Positions 51,631 to 60,457 of a stretch of 64,000 nt of DNA are shown here, piece after piece. The notes beneath the pieces are model-generated. The model had not been told where the DNA came from and did no database searches. It was given only the letters and a program-made list of their open reading frames with translations. The position numbers were made by a program, and so were the translations under genes. The stretch covers positions 59,405 through 123,404 of the forward strand of contig JBJXDX010000111.1 in assembly GCA_046154585.1 (NCBI GenBank), in the 5' to 3' direction. Numbering within the stretch: the stretch's first letter is position 1; the number at the start of each line of letters is the position of its first letter. The stretch is from CADEFX01 sp046154585. Lineage in GTDB: Bacteria > Pseudomonadota > Alphaproteobacteria > Rhizobiales > Hyphomicrobiaceae.

Positions 51631-53724
51631 CTATTTGAGAACGACGAGGGCGTCGGCGGCAACGACGCCGCCGGGGCCAACGAACAGCGGGTTGATGTCC
51701 ATTTCCTTGAGGCGCGGGGCAAGCGCCATGGCCATGCGCGACACGTCGACCAGCGTGCGGGCGAGGGCTTCCTTGTCGGCGGGCGGTGCGCCGCGATAGC
51801 CGTCGAACAGCTTGGCGCCGCGCAGCTCGCCGATCATCTCGCGTGCGGTCTCGATGCCGAAGGGGGCGATGCGGAAGGTCACGTCCTGCAAGGCTTCGCT
51901 GAAGATGCCGCCGAGACCGAAGGTCACGGCCGGGCCAAAGCCTTCGTCGTTGACGACGCCGATCAGGGCTTCAACGCCCTGCGCCATCTCGGACACGAGG
52001 ACGCCGTCGATCTTTGCGCCGGGCTTGTAGGCCTTGGCGCTGGCGACGATCTCCTCAGCGGCGGTTTTCAGCTTGGCCGGCGTGTCGAGGCCGAGACGCA
52101 CACCGCCGGCCTCGGTCTTGTGGGCGATGTCGCGCGACACGATCTTGACGGCACGCGGCCATTTGAGATCGGCTGTCGCGGCCACAGGATCGGCGCCGGG
52201 CGGCACGAGGACTTCACGCGTTAAAGGAATGCCGAAGGCGGTGAGGACGGACTTGCTTTCGACCTCTGAGAGGGTGGCGGGGCCTTCAGGCAGGTTCAGT
52301 GATCTTGGCTTTAGCGGCGGTGGAGCGGTGCGGGGCAGCAGGCGCTCCTGGTCCATGGCGAAGTTGGCGAGCACGGCCGCGGCGCGGGCCATGCGCACCG
52401 GCGTGGTAATGAACGGGATGTTGGCCTTCTCCAGCAGCGCCCAGGCGGCTTCCGATTTGGCCTTGCGGCCGGACCAGACGACATTGACCGGCTTTTCGGT
52501 CGAGGCTGCTGCATCGGCGATGGCCTGGCAGGCCTTGGTGGCGGCGCCGCCGCTGATGGACGCGAGGAGGATCGAGACCTGATCGATGGCGGGGTCGGCG
52601 AGCACGATCTCCAGCGTCTTGGTGAAGAGGTTCGGGTCATTGAAAACGCCGGCGGTGGTGTCGGCTGGATTTTCCGACGAGCCGAAAGAGGGGATGATGG
52701 CTTTCAGCGCGGTGACCGTCTGCGGCGAGAAGCTCGGCAGCGACAGGCCTTCCTTGATGGCGCGATCGGCGAAGACGATGCCCGAGCCGCCGGAGATGGA
52801 CAGCACCCCGATGGCGCGCCCCTTCGGCAGCCGACCCTGCGCAAATACCTTGGCGATGTCGACGATCTCCTCGATATCGTGCACCTCGATGAGGCCCGAC
52901 TGGCGGAAGGCAGCGCGGTAGAGATCGTAGTTGCCGGTGAGGTTGGCCGTGTGGGAGGCGGCGGCCTTGGTGCCGGCTTCGGTTTGGGCGCCCTTCCAGA
53001 TCAGGACGGGCTTGCCGGTTTCGAGCGACTTGCGGCCGACGTCGAGCAATTGGCGCGCATCGGGCGTGCCTTCCATGTAGGCGAAGGCGAGCTTGGTGCC
53101 GGAGTCGTCGAGGAAATCGGAGAGCAGCTCGGGCATGGCGATGTCGGTCTCGTTGCCGGACGAAACGATGTGGCGGAAGCCGATGCCCTGTGCCTCCGCG
53201 AGATTGACGACGGCATAGCCGAAGCCGCCGGACTGAAAGGCGCAAGACACGGCGCCTTGCCTGAGCTCGGTTTCGTAGCTGACGCTGCCGAACACGCACC
53301 ACATGCGCGACGGGATGCTCATGGCGCCCTGGCAGTTCGGCCCGATGAAGCGGACGCCCGCTTCTTTTCCCGCTTTCGCGAGCTCGGCTTCGAGCTTGCG
53401 GCCCTCGGCGCCGGCTTCGCGGAAACCGGCGGTGAGGATGATGGCGAATGGAATGCCGGCGGCGCCGCAATCTCGCACGGCGGCGGCTACACCGTTCGAG
53501 GGTACAGCAATGAGGGCAAGATCGCACGGCTGCTTGATCGCGGCGGCGGCCGGATAGCACTTGAGGCCGTGCAGCTCCTGGTACTTCGGGTTGACCAGAT
53601 AGATGCCGCCCTTGTAGCCGGCATTCTTGAGCGCGGCGATGGGCTGACCGCTGATACGGCTCAGGTCGGCTGACGCGCCGATGACGGCAATGCCGCGCGG
53701 ATTGTAGAGCCGCTCGAATGACAT
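51631..53724 (-). CDS. Acetate--CoA ligase family protein (ADP-forming, fused alpha-beta)
   Basis: A 697-residue protein. The CoA-binding domain (RLYNPRGIAVIGASADLSRISGQPI, FIGPNCQGAM) and the ligase-CoA domain with the phosphorylatable histidine in AAASHTANLTGNYDLY are followed by an ATP-grasp beta domain (VKIVSRDIAHKTEAGGVRLGL, GVLVSEMAQGVEALIGV, FGLGGIFSEALQD, DINPLFV). Such enzymes interconvert acyl-CoA, ADP and phosphate with acid, CoA and ATP. ATG 53724 starts at the domain boundary; a long upstream extension of the frame only overlaps the next gene. Substrate not determined; acetate or an aromatic/branched acid is possible. Confidence 0.9.
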   Translation of the reverse strand: MSFERLYNPRGIAVIGASADLSRISGQPIAALKNAGYKGGIYLVNPKYQELHGLKCYPAAAAIKQPCDLALIAVPSNGVAAAVRDCGAAGIPFAIILTAGFREAGAEGRKLEAELAKAGKEAGVRFIGPNCQGAMSIPSRMWCVFGSVSYETELRQGAVSCAFQSGGFGYAVVNLAEAQGIGFRHIVSSGNETDIAMPELLSDFLDDSGTKLAFAYMEGTPDARQLLDVGRKSLETGKPVLIWKGAQTEAGTKAAASHTANLTGNYDLYRAAFRQSGLIEVHDIEEIVDIAKVFAQGRLPKGRAIGVLSISGGSGIVFADRAIKEGLSLPSFSPQTVTALKAIIPSFGSSENPADTTAGVFNDPNLFTKTLEIVLADPAIDQVSILLASISGGAATKACQAIADAAASTEKPVNVVWSGRKAKSEAAWALLEKANIPFITTPVRMARAAAVLANFAMDQERLLPRTAPPPLKPRSLNLPEGPATLSEVESKSVLTAFGIPLTREVLVPPGADPVAATADLKWPRAVKIVSRDIAHKTEAGGVRLGLDTPAKLKTAAEEIVASAKAYKPGAKIDGVLVSEMAQGVEALIGVVNDEGFGPAVTFGLGGIFSEALQDVTFRIAPFGIETAREMIGELRGAKLFDGYRGAPPADKEALARTLVDVSRMAMALAPRLKEMDINPLFVGPGGVVAADALVVLK

Positions 53725-53779
53725 GACGGGAAGTCCTCGCAAGATCTCGTGAGTCGCGCAAAGCGTGCGTCGAGAATGG

Positions 53780-55321
53780 TCATCCAGCGCGGCTCTCGGG
53801 CGCGGAGAGCGGCAGGCCGAGCATGACGCGGCGTTTGAGCCAGGGGCTCGGGCGGTAGCGCGGCTCCTGATAGAACGCCTCCAGGCGCTGCAGGATGTGC
53901 AGAACGCGGCCGGGCCCGATGCGGTCGCCCCACTCGATGGGGCCGAACGGGTAGCCGAGGCCGAGCTTGGCGCCCTTGTCAATGTCGGCCGGGACGCCGA
54001 TGCCGCGCTGCGCGACGTTGCAGCCGACATTGACCAGCGCGGCGACGGCGCGCTGCGCCACGAAGCCAGGACTATCGTTGATGATGACGACCGATTGGCC
54101 GTCGGAGCCGAGCAGGCCGTGGGCCGCTTCGCGTGTCTTGGGATCGGTTGCCGGAGTTACCATGAGCGTGCGTGGGCCCTTGAGCCCAAACAGGACGTCG
54201 ACAGCGACGCTGCGCGCGGCATCGAGCTTGAGATCGGTAACCGCGGTGGTGAGGTCGTAGCCGATCGGGGTGACGACGATGAGCGCCTTGGTGCTCGGCG
54301 CAGGGCCGCGCTCGACCTCAATGCCGGATTGCGCGAACAGCTCGATGAGCGGCGCCTGCAGATCGGGATGATGCTCGCTCGGCCGCACCCACACCGATTG
54401 CGGCCGGGTCGCCGGCGTTGGTGCAGCAGGCGGATCGACTTTCTTGCCGTCCTTGTAGACGTACCAACCCGAGCCAGTCTTCTGGCCCAGCAATCCGCCG
54501 GCAGCGCGCAGCGCGGTCAGCGGCGAGGGCGTGTAGGCCGGTTCTTGATAGAACTGATTGTACATCGACTCCCAGGCAGCGCTGCCGACGTCGATGCCCA
54601 CGAGATCGGCGAGCGTGAACGGGCCCATGCGGAAGCCGGGCGCCCCGGTCATGATGCGGTCGATGTCGGCATGCGTGGCGATGTTCTCGATCAGAATGCG
54701 CTGGCATTCGGGGCCCATACCGCGGCCGATGTGATTGACGAGAAAGCCGGGGCTGTCGGTACAGAGCACAGGCTCGCGAGTCATGCGCTTGCCGATGACC
54801 ATCAGCGCGTCCGTGACCCACGATGCGGTGCGCAGGCCGGGGATGACCTCGACTAGGCGCATCAAAGGCACCGGATTGAAGAAGTGCATGCCGGCGACAC
54901 GCTCGGGATGCTTGGTCGCGGCAGCGATCGTGGTCACAGGGAGGGACGAGGTATTGCTGGCGATGATGGTATCGGGACCGGTGAGGGCGTCGAGCTTGGC
55001 GAACAGCGCGTGCTTGATGTCGAGGCGCTCGAATACGGCCTCGATGATGACGTTGGCCTTGGCGACGTCTTCCAGCGTGGTGGCAACGCTGATGCGATCG
55101 ACGGCGGCTTTGGCATCAGAAGGTGAAAGAGAGCCCTTCTCGACCTGACGGTCGAGCATTTTCTGCGTGAACTCCTTGGCGGCAGCAGCACCGCCGGGCT
55201 TCTCGTCGTAGGCGATGACGTTCATGCCGCCTTGCGCGGAGACCTGAACGATGCCGCGACCCATGGTGCCGGTGCCGACGACGGCGAGCGTCAAGCTCTT
55301 TGCATTGGGATCGATGGGCAT
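53780..55321 (-). CDS. 3-hydroxyacyl-CoA dehydrogenase (PaaH-like)
   Basis: A 513-residue NAD-dependent enzyme oxidising a 3-hydroxyacyl-CoA to the 3-oxoacyl-CoA. The Rossmann motif VVGTGTMGRGIVQVSAQGG, the SNTSSLPVT and AGMHFFNPVPLMRLVEVI active-site segments, and SPGFLVNHIGRGMGPE are clear. A second, partial C-terminal 3HCDH domain (NDSPGFVAQRAVAALVNVGCNVAQ, then LGYPFGPIEWGDRIG) gives the PaaC/PaaH length rather than that of the 280-residue butyryl enzyme. GGGGAAA precedes ATG 55321. It is the first gene of a minus-strand operon with the ligase and the SDR. Confidence 0.91.
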   Translation of the reverse strand: MPIDPNAKSLTLAVVGTGTMGRGIVQVSAQGGMNVIAYDEKPGGAAAAKEFTQKMLDRQVEKGSLSPSDAKAAVDRISVATTLEDVAKANVIIEAVFERLDIKHALFAKLDALTGPDTIIASNTSSLPVTTIAAATKHPERVAGMHFFNPVPLMRLVEVIPGLRTASWVTDALMVIGKRMTREPVLCTDSPGFLVNHIGRGMGPECQRILIENIATHADIDRIMTGAPGFRMGPFTLADLVGIDVGSAAWESMYNQFYQEPAYTPSPLTALRAAGGLLGQKTGSGWYVYKDGKKVDPPAAPTPATRPQSVWVRPSEHHPDLQAPLIELFAQSGIEVERGPAPSTKALIVVTPIGYDLTTAVTDLKLDAARSVAVDVLFGLKGPRTLMVTPATDPKTREAAHGLLGSDGQSVVIINDSPGFVAQRAVAALVNVGCNVAQRGIGVPADIDKGAKLGLGYPFGPIEWGDRIGPGRVLHILQRLEAFYQEPRYRPSPWLKRRVMLGLPLSAPESRAG

Positions 55322-55505
55322 GCGGCATTTCCCCGGTGTTTTCTAGGTGCTAACGCACGGGCCGTGTCGTTGACCGGGAGGGTACGGCGTGGCATCGTCG
55401 TGAGCAATAGCCGAACCGTCGAGGCAGTCCCGAGGCCGCCGCCATAAGGGTAGGGGCCGGCAGGGATAGATGCGTGCCTGATGCAGGCGAGCGATGCGAG
55501 AGTGA

Positions 55506-56225
55506 ATGATGAGCGAAGCCACGGCCAGCAAGTTTCCCGAGCGCGAGATCAGCGTCGAGGAGGCGATCCGCGGACGCAAGAGCACGCGGGCGTTTCTCAA
55601 GGCCCCGGTGCCGCACGAACTGATCGCCCACATCCTGGATATTGCCAACCGGGCGCCGTCGGGCTCCAACACGCAGCCGTGGAAAGTCTGGGTGCTGGAC
55701 GGCAAGCCCAAGGACGATCTCGTTCGTGACATCCTGGAGATCTACGACACGACCGGCGAGGGCAAGCGCGAATACAACTATTATCCCGTCAATTGGCGCG
55801 ACCCCTACCAGGCGCGCCGGCGCGCCTGCGGCTGGGGGCTCTACTCCACCATGGGCATCACGCGCGAAAACAAGCAGGGCATGCACGCGCAGCGCCGGCA
55901 GAACTACGAATTCTTCGGCGCGCCGGTCGGCCTCATGTTCAGCATCGACCGGGACATGGAGCTTGGGTCGTGGTTGGACTTCGGCATGTTCCTGCAGTCG
56001 ATCATGGTGGCGGCGCGACAGTTCAAGCTTGAGACCTGCCCGCAGGCCGCGTTCTGCAGCTACTACGAGATCATCCAAAAGCGCCTCGGCATCCCGGAAA
56101 GCGAGATGCTCGTGTGCGGCATGGCTCTTGGCTATCCGGACGAGGGCGCCAAGGTCAATTCTTTCACGACGGAGCGCGAGCCGCTGGACGTGTTCGTGCG
56201 GTGGGTGAAGGAATTGAAGAGCTAG
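55506..56225 (+). CDS. Nitroreductase-family flavoprotein
   Basis: A 239-residue FMN enzyme. RKSTRAFLKAPVPHELIAHILDIANRAPSGSNTQPWKVWVLDG is the phosphate-binding N-terminal motif of the family, and SWLDFGMFLQSIMVAARQFKLETCPQAAF with ALGYPDEGAKVN completes the dimer and flavin site. Family members reduce nitro groups, quinones or enones with NAD(P)H. Two adjacent ATGs (55506 and 55509) are possible starts. It is divergent from the 3-hydroxyacyl-CoA dehydrogenase operon and convergent with the class-III PLP enzyme. The substrate is unknown. Confidence 0.88.
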   Translation: MMSEATASKFPEREISVEEAIRGRKSTRAFLKAPVPHELIAHILDIANRAPSGSNTQPWKVWVLDGKPKDDLVRDILEIYDTTGEGKREYNYYPVNWRDPYQARRRACGWGLYSTMGITRENKQGMHAQRRQNYEFFGAPVGLMFSIDRDMELGSWLDFGMFLQSIMVAARQFKLETCPQAAFCSYYEIIQKRLGIPESEMLVCGMALGYPDEGAKVNSFTTEREPLDVFVRWVKELKS

Positions 56226-56293
56226 GTTCTTTCCGCGCTGGGCGGAATCGGAGAAGGGTCAATATTCCCTAGGGCTGCGTCCCCGGCGATGGC

Positions 56294-56330
56294 GAGCGCG
56301 GCTCCGCCGCGTTGTGGCGGAGCCGCGCTC
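56294..56330. repeat. Perfect 15-bp inverted repeat between convergent genes
   Basis: GAGCGCGGCTCCGCC (56294-56308) and its exact complement (56316-56330) flank the loop GCGTTGT. It stands in the 262-base space between the nitroreductase and PLP-enzyme genes, in otherwise GC-rich sequence without a recognisable gene. No T-tract follows on either strand. It is either a Rho-independent-like barrier without U-tract or a REP-type element. Confidence 0.6.
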
Positions 56331-56487
56331 CGCGCGGACGCGCCCATCAGCCGGGGCCTTTCCCGCCGGCGAGGAGAGCGCTGCGCGTTGACCGAGGCGT
56401 GTGAAGATCCCGGCTCGCCGCGCAGGCTTCGCATGCGCGGCGTCCGGGAACGCAGGGGGAGAGATGATTGATCTAAATCGGAAAAAC

Positions 56488-57891
56488 CTAACCGCGCGAC
56501 AAGGCGGCGGCTTTGATAGCGTCGCCGAGGATCGCGAGGGCGCGCTGCATCTCATCCATGGTGACGGTGAGCGGCGGTGTCAGCGTCAGGACGTTGCCCA
56601 TCGTGGTTTTGAAGGAGAGGCCGGCGTCGAGTGCGGCATACATCGCGGCTTCGGCGAGATCGTGATCGGGCTCGCGGGTGTCGCGATCCTTGACCAGTTC
56701 GACGCCGATGAGCAGCCCGCGCCCGCGCACATCGCCGATCTGCGGCACGTCCGCCATCATGGCGTTGAGGCGCTCCAGCGCCATGCTGCCGACGCGGGCG
56801 GCGTTGGCGACCAGATCCTCGTCCTCGATGATCTGGATGGTGGTGAGCGCCGCGCGTGCCGTGACGGGATTCTTTTCGTGCGTGTAGTGGCCGAAGGCCC
56901 AGTCGCCGCCGACATCGAGGCGGGGATGGGCGAGCACGGCGGCGATCGGCAGGATGCCGCCGCCCAGCGCCTTGCCCATGACGAGGATGTCGGGAACGGC
57001 GCCGTCATGGTCGCAGGCGAACATGCGGCCGGTCTTGCCGAGGCCGGTCGGGATCTCGTCGAAGATCAGCAGGGTGCCGTGGCGGTCGCAGGCCTTGCGC
57101 ACACGCTGCCAGAAGCCGGGCGGCGGAACATAGGGCACGGCGCGGATCGGCTCGGCCACGAGGCAGGCGACATCGCCTTCGCGCTCGAGCACGTATTCGA
57201 TCATGCGGGCGCAGGCGTCGCCGGAGGCTTCTGCCGACGTGGTGCCGTAGGGGCAGCGGTAGCTGCCGAACGGGGCCACGTGGCTTGCGCCGGGGATCAG
57301 CGGGGCGGCGGGGCCGGAGCGGAACAGCGTCTCGCCTGAGAGTGCAGAGGCGCCGAAGCCGGCGCCGTGGAAGGCGTCCCAGAATGATAGGGTTTTGAAG
57401 CGCCCCGTGACGGTGCGGGCGATCTTGACGGCGACCTCGATGGCGTCCGAGCCGCCGGTGGTGAACAACACCTTGGCGCTGCCCTGCGGCGCGATGCTGC
57501 TCAGCTTTTCTGCGAGTTTGATCGCAGGCGCACAGGCATAGCGGCGCGGCGCGAACGGCAGGGCATCCATCTGCTCGGCAATGGCGTGCTTGAGGCGCGG
57601 ATGGCCGTAGCCGATGTGGTGAACGTTGTTGCCGTGGAAGTCCATGTAGCGGCGGCCGGCCAGGTCCTCGATCCAGATGCCTTCGGCCTTGGCGATGGCA
57701 TTGAGGCACGGCGTCGACACGGACTGGCGGAGAAAGTGCTGCTCGTCGGCGGCGAGAAGGGCGCGTGTTGCGGGATCGAGGGAACGCTCCTGCCAACGCG
57801 CGCGGCGGCCGGTCAGGTTGGTATCGCTTTCCGATTGCGCGACCTGGCCGCGGGAGTTGCCGCCCGCGCCGTCATGACCTCGAGTCGTCAC
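56488..57891 (-). CDS. Class-III aminotransferase-fold PLP enzyme, candidate (R)-1-hydroxy-2-aminoethylphosphonate ammonia-lyase (PbfA)
   Basis: A 467-residue fold-type I PLP protein: FTTGGSDAIEVAVKIAR cofactor loop, FWDAFHGAGFG, LIFDEIPTGLGKTG with the PLP-contacting Asp, and PLP lysine Lys307 in VMGKALGGGILP. The N-terminal segment ADEQHFLRQSVSTPCLNAIAKAEG followed by DFHGNNVHHIGYGHP resembles, as I remember it, PbfA, an elimination enzyme that turns hydroxylated 2-AEP into phosphonoacetaldehyde and ammonia. A phnWAY set 11 kb away supports that. A genuine aspartate/omega-amino-acid transaminase is the alternative. GTG 57891 is the start; a D-2-hydroxyacid dehydrogenase gene lies 30 bases upstream. 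Confidence 0.8.
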   Translation of the reverse strand: MTTRGHDGAGGNSRGQVAQSESDTNLTGRRARWQERSLDPATRALLAADEQHFLRQSVSTPCLNAIAKAEGIWIEDLAGRRYMDFHGNNVHHIGYGHPRLKHAIAEQMDALPFAPRRYACAPAIKLAEKLSSIAPQGSAKVLFTTGGSDAIEVAVKIARTVTGRFKTLSFWDAFHGAGFGASALSGETLFRSGPAAPLIPGASHVAPFGSYRCPYGTTSAEASGDACARMIEYVLEREGDVACLVAEPIRAVPYVPPPGFWQRVRKACDRHGTLLIFDEIPTGLGKTGRMFACDHDGAVPDILVMGKALGGGILPIAAVLAHPRLDVGGDWAFGHYTHEKNPVTARAALTTIQIIEDEDLVANAARVGSMALERLNAMMADVPQIGDVRGRGLLIGVELVKDRDTREPDHDLAEAAMYAALDAGLSFKTTMGNVLTLTPPLTVTMDEMQRALAILGDAIKAAALSRG

Positions 57892-57921
57892 CCATAAACC
57901 TCGTATTGCAGCGGTGCGTGA

Positions 57922-58872
57922 TCAGCTGATGACGCGGATCGGCTTGCCGGCGAGCCACGCTTCGATGGCGGCAATGACGCCGTCGAAGAAGGTGCGGTAA
58001 GATTCCTCAGTGACGTAGCCGATGTGGGGCGTGAGCACGGCGCGCGGCTCGGAGCGCAGGGGATGGTCGGCGGGCAGCGGTTCGGTGTCATAGACATCAA
58101 GGGCCGCGCCGGCGATACGCTTTTCCTTGAGGGCGGCCGCCAGTGCACCGGCATCGATGATCGGCCCGCGCGACGTGTTGACGATGGAGGCCGTTGGTTT
58201 CATCAAGCCCAGCTCGCGGGCGCCGACGAGGCCGCGGCTGCGGTCTGACAGCACGAGATGCACGGAAATGTAGTCGGCGCGGCGGAACAGCTCGTCCTTC
58301 TCGACCCGTTGCGCGCCGATCTCGGCAGCCCGCTCGGGCGTCAGGTTCTGGCTCCAGGCGATCAATGGCATGCCAAAGGCCTTGCCGAATTTGGCCACTT
58401 CGCCGCCGAGCTTGCCGAGGCCGAGGAGACCCAGCGTCTTGCCGCGGATATCGTTGCCGAGCGTGGTCTGCCAGCGGCCCTCGCGCATGTTGTTGAATTC
58501 CGTCGGCAGGTTTCGCGCTAGCGACAGGATGAGGCCGAACGCCAGCTCGGCGGTCGCGTGGCCACCGGCATCGGTGCCGCAGACCGTGATGCCGCGTTCG
58601 TTGGCAGCCTTCACATCGACGGAAGCGTTGCGCGGGCCGGTGGTGACGAGCAGCTTGAGGTCGGGCAGCCGCTCAAAGAGTGCGCGCGGAAACGGCGTGC
58701 GCTCGCGCATGATGTTGACGATCTCGAAGCCGGCCAGCGCCTTGGCCACCTCATCCTGGTTCTTGAACGGCTTGTTGAAGACGGTGATGCGATGGTTCGA
58801 CTGCAGCCGCGACCAGTCGGCCATTTTCAGCGCCACGTTCTGATAGTCGTCGAGGATTGCGATGGCGGCCAT
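57922..58872 (-). CDS. D-2-hydroxyacid dehydrogenase-family protein
   Basis: A 316-residue NAD-dependent dehydrogenase of the phosphoglycerate dehydrogenase superfamily. The catalytic-domain start AAIAILDDYQNVAL, the Rossmann loop LGLLGLGKLGGEVAKFGKAFGM, the catalytic Arg in IVNTSRGPIID, Glu in YDTEPLPADHPLRS and His in VLTPHIGYVTEESY are in order. The upstream part (ILDDYQNVALKMADWSRL) marks a subgroup common in rhizobia whose substrate is unknown to me. It is the first gene of the operon with the class-III PLP enzyme. Confidence 0.89.
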   Translation of the reverse strand: MAAIAILDDYQNVALKMADWSRLQSNHRITVFNKPFKNQDEVAKALAGFEIVNIMRERTPFPRALFERLPDLKLLVTTGPRNASVDVKAANERGITVCGTDAGGHATAELAFGLILSLARNLPTEFNNMREGRWQTTLGNDIRGKTLGLLGLGKLGGEVAKFGKAFGMPLIAWSQNLTPERAAEIGAQRVEKDELFRRADYISVHLVLSDRSRGLVGARELGLMKPTASIVNTSRGPIIDAGALAAALKEKRIAGAALDVYDTEPLPADHPLRSEPRAVLTPHIGYVTEESYRTFFDGVIAAIEAWLAGKPIRVIS

Positions 58873-59017
58873 GGGACAGCTCCGTGTGCGATGTGTTGCC
58901 GAGGCGTGCTGAGGGGGCGAGGATACTCCGCATCATCTTCCTTGGGGACCAGCAAAAGCAATAGAGTTGGCGCGGGGCATGCCCTCGATGGCAGGCCCGT
59001 CATACTGGAGGAAACGC

Positions 59018-60397
59018 ATGCCTGTGCATCTGATCGACTCGCCGTTGCTAGGCGATCGCGTCTCGACACCTGAAATGCGGGCCGTTTTCGAGGCCAACAG
59101 CCAGTATCAGTCCTGGCTCGATGTCGAAGCGGCGTTGGCGGAGGCGCAAGCCGAGATCGGGATGGTTCCCAAGGAGGCGGCCACGGCGATTCGGGCGGCC
59201 GCGCGCATCGAGGCGCTGGATTTCGAGGCGGTGAAGGAGCATGGCCGGGTCACGGGCCATCCGTTGCTTGGGATCATCCGGGTGCTGCGCGAGAATGCGG
59301 GCGAGGCGCATGGCACGTGGGCGCACTACGGGGCGACGACGCAGGACATCATCGACAGCGGCCACATGCTGCTGGCGCAGCGTGCGCACCGGCTGATCGA
59401 CGGCAAGATCGCGGCCATTCTCAAGGATGGGCTGCCGCTGCTCGAGAGGCATCGCCATACGCTGGCCGTGGCGCGCACGCACGGAGTGCATGCGCTGCCC
59501 TATACCTTCGGGTTCAAGGTGGCGAGCTGGCTCGAGGAGCTGGCGCGCAACCGCGAGCGCTGGCGGGGCGCGGGCGAGCGCTGTTTGGTTGGATCGATCT
59601 GCGGTGCCGTGGGGACGTATGCACCGTGGGGCAAGCAGGGCTTCGAGGTGCAGGACGGCACATGCGCGCGTCTCGGGCTCGCCGCGCCGCGCATGAGCTG
59701 GCAGAGCCAGCGCGACAGGGTGGCGGAACTGGCTGTCGTAATGGCGCTGATTGCGGGCACGGCCGCGCGCATCGCCAACGAGATTTATCAGATGAACAAG
59801 ACCGAGGTCGGCGAGCTGGCGGAGCCCTATCGCAAGGGGCTGATGGGTTCCTCGACCATGCCGCACAAAGTCAATCCGGTGAAATGCGAGTGGCTGATCG
59901 CCATCGCCCGCATCGTGCGCCACAACGCCGGCATCATCTTGGAATGCATGGAGGCGGAGGACGAGCGCGACACGACCATGTGGCGCACGGAATGGGTGAC
60001 GATGCCGGAGAGCTTCTGCCTGCTGTCGGGCGCGCTGGAGCACCTGCACCAGCTCATTGCCGGGCTGCAGGTGCGCCCGGAGCGCATGCGCGAGAACCTC
60101 GACATGCTTCAGGGCGTGCTGCTCTCCGAGCGGGTCATGTTCGTGCTGCAGCGCGCCATGCCGCTCGGGCATGCGCACGACGTGGTGCACGAGGCTTCGC
60201 TGGCCGCGCTCGACGAGAAACGGCCACTGGTGGATGTGCTGCTGGAGAACGGGGACGTGGCGAAGCACTTCACGCGCGAGGAGTTGCAGGAGGCGTTGAG
60301 ACCCGAGGGGTATATCGGTCTTTCGGGCGAAGTGGTGGACCGCATCGCGGGCGACATCCGGCGCGGCCTGGATGCGGCGGCTGCAAAGCCCTTGTGA
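59018..60397 (+). CDS. Aspartase/fumarase-superfamily lyase (adenylosuccinate lyase / carboxymuconate cycloisomerase-like)
   Basis: A 459-residue superfamily member with all three conserved regions: AHYGATTQDIIDSGHMLL, ARTHGVHALPYTFGFKVASW with the catalytic His, and the signature loop GLMGSSTMPHKVNPVKCEW with the catalytic Ser. GGAGGAAA precedes ATG 59018. The length and the late ARREL-like C-terminus match adenylosuccinate lyase-like and 3-carboxymuconate cycloisomerase-like proteins. No purine or protocatechuate genes are nearby, so it may be one of the catabolic lyases of this superfamily. It is divergent from the dehydrogenase/PLP-enzyme operon. Confidence 0.87.
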   Translation: MPVHLIDSPLLGDRVSTPEMRAVFEANSQYQSWLDVEAALAEAQAEIGMVPKEAATAIRAAARIEALDFEAVKEHGRVTGHPLLGIIRVLRENAGEAHGTWAHYGATTQDIIDSGHMLLAQRAHRLIDGKIAAILKDGLPLLERHRHTLAVARTHGVHALPYTFGFKVASWLEELARNRERWRGAGERCLVGSICGAVGTYAPWGKQGFEVQDGTCARLGLAAPRMSWQSQRDRVAELAVVMALIAGTAARIANEIYQMNKTEVGELAEPYRKGLMGSSTMPHKVNPVKCEWLIAIARIVRHNAGIILECMEAEDERDTTMWRTEWVTMPESFCLLSGALEHLHQLIAGLQVRPERMRENLDMLQGVLLSERVMFVLQRAMPLGHAHDVVHEASLAALDEKRPLVDVLLENGDVAKHFTREELQEALRPEGYIGLSGEVVDRIAGDIRRGLDAAAAKPL

Positions 60398-60445
60398 AGC
60401 CGCAGCCACGCTCTATTGTCCGGCGCTCGGTTGGTTCGTCCAAAC

Positions 60446-60451
60446 GGGAGG
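60446..60451 (+). promoter_or_regulatory. Ribosome binding site deciding the TTG start of the zinc peptidase
   Basis: GGGAGG lies six bases before in-frame TTG 60458, which begins directly with a hydrophobic helix. The earlier in-frame TTG 60416 has no ribosome site. Confidence 0.6.
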
Positions 60452-60457
60452 TATGCG

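Noticed and set aside
53725..54030. 102-codon extension of the ADP-forming ligase frame
   Set aside because: It overlaps the end of the 3-hydroxyacyl-CoA dehydrogenase gene in another frame, and the recognisable protein begins at 53724.
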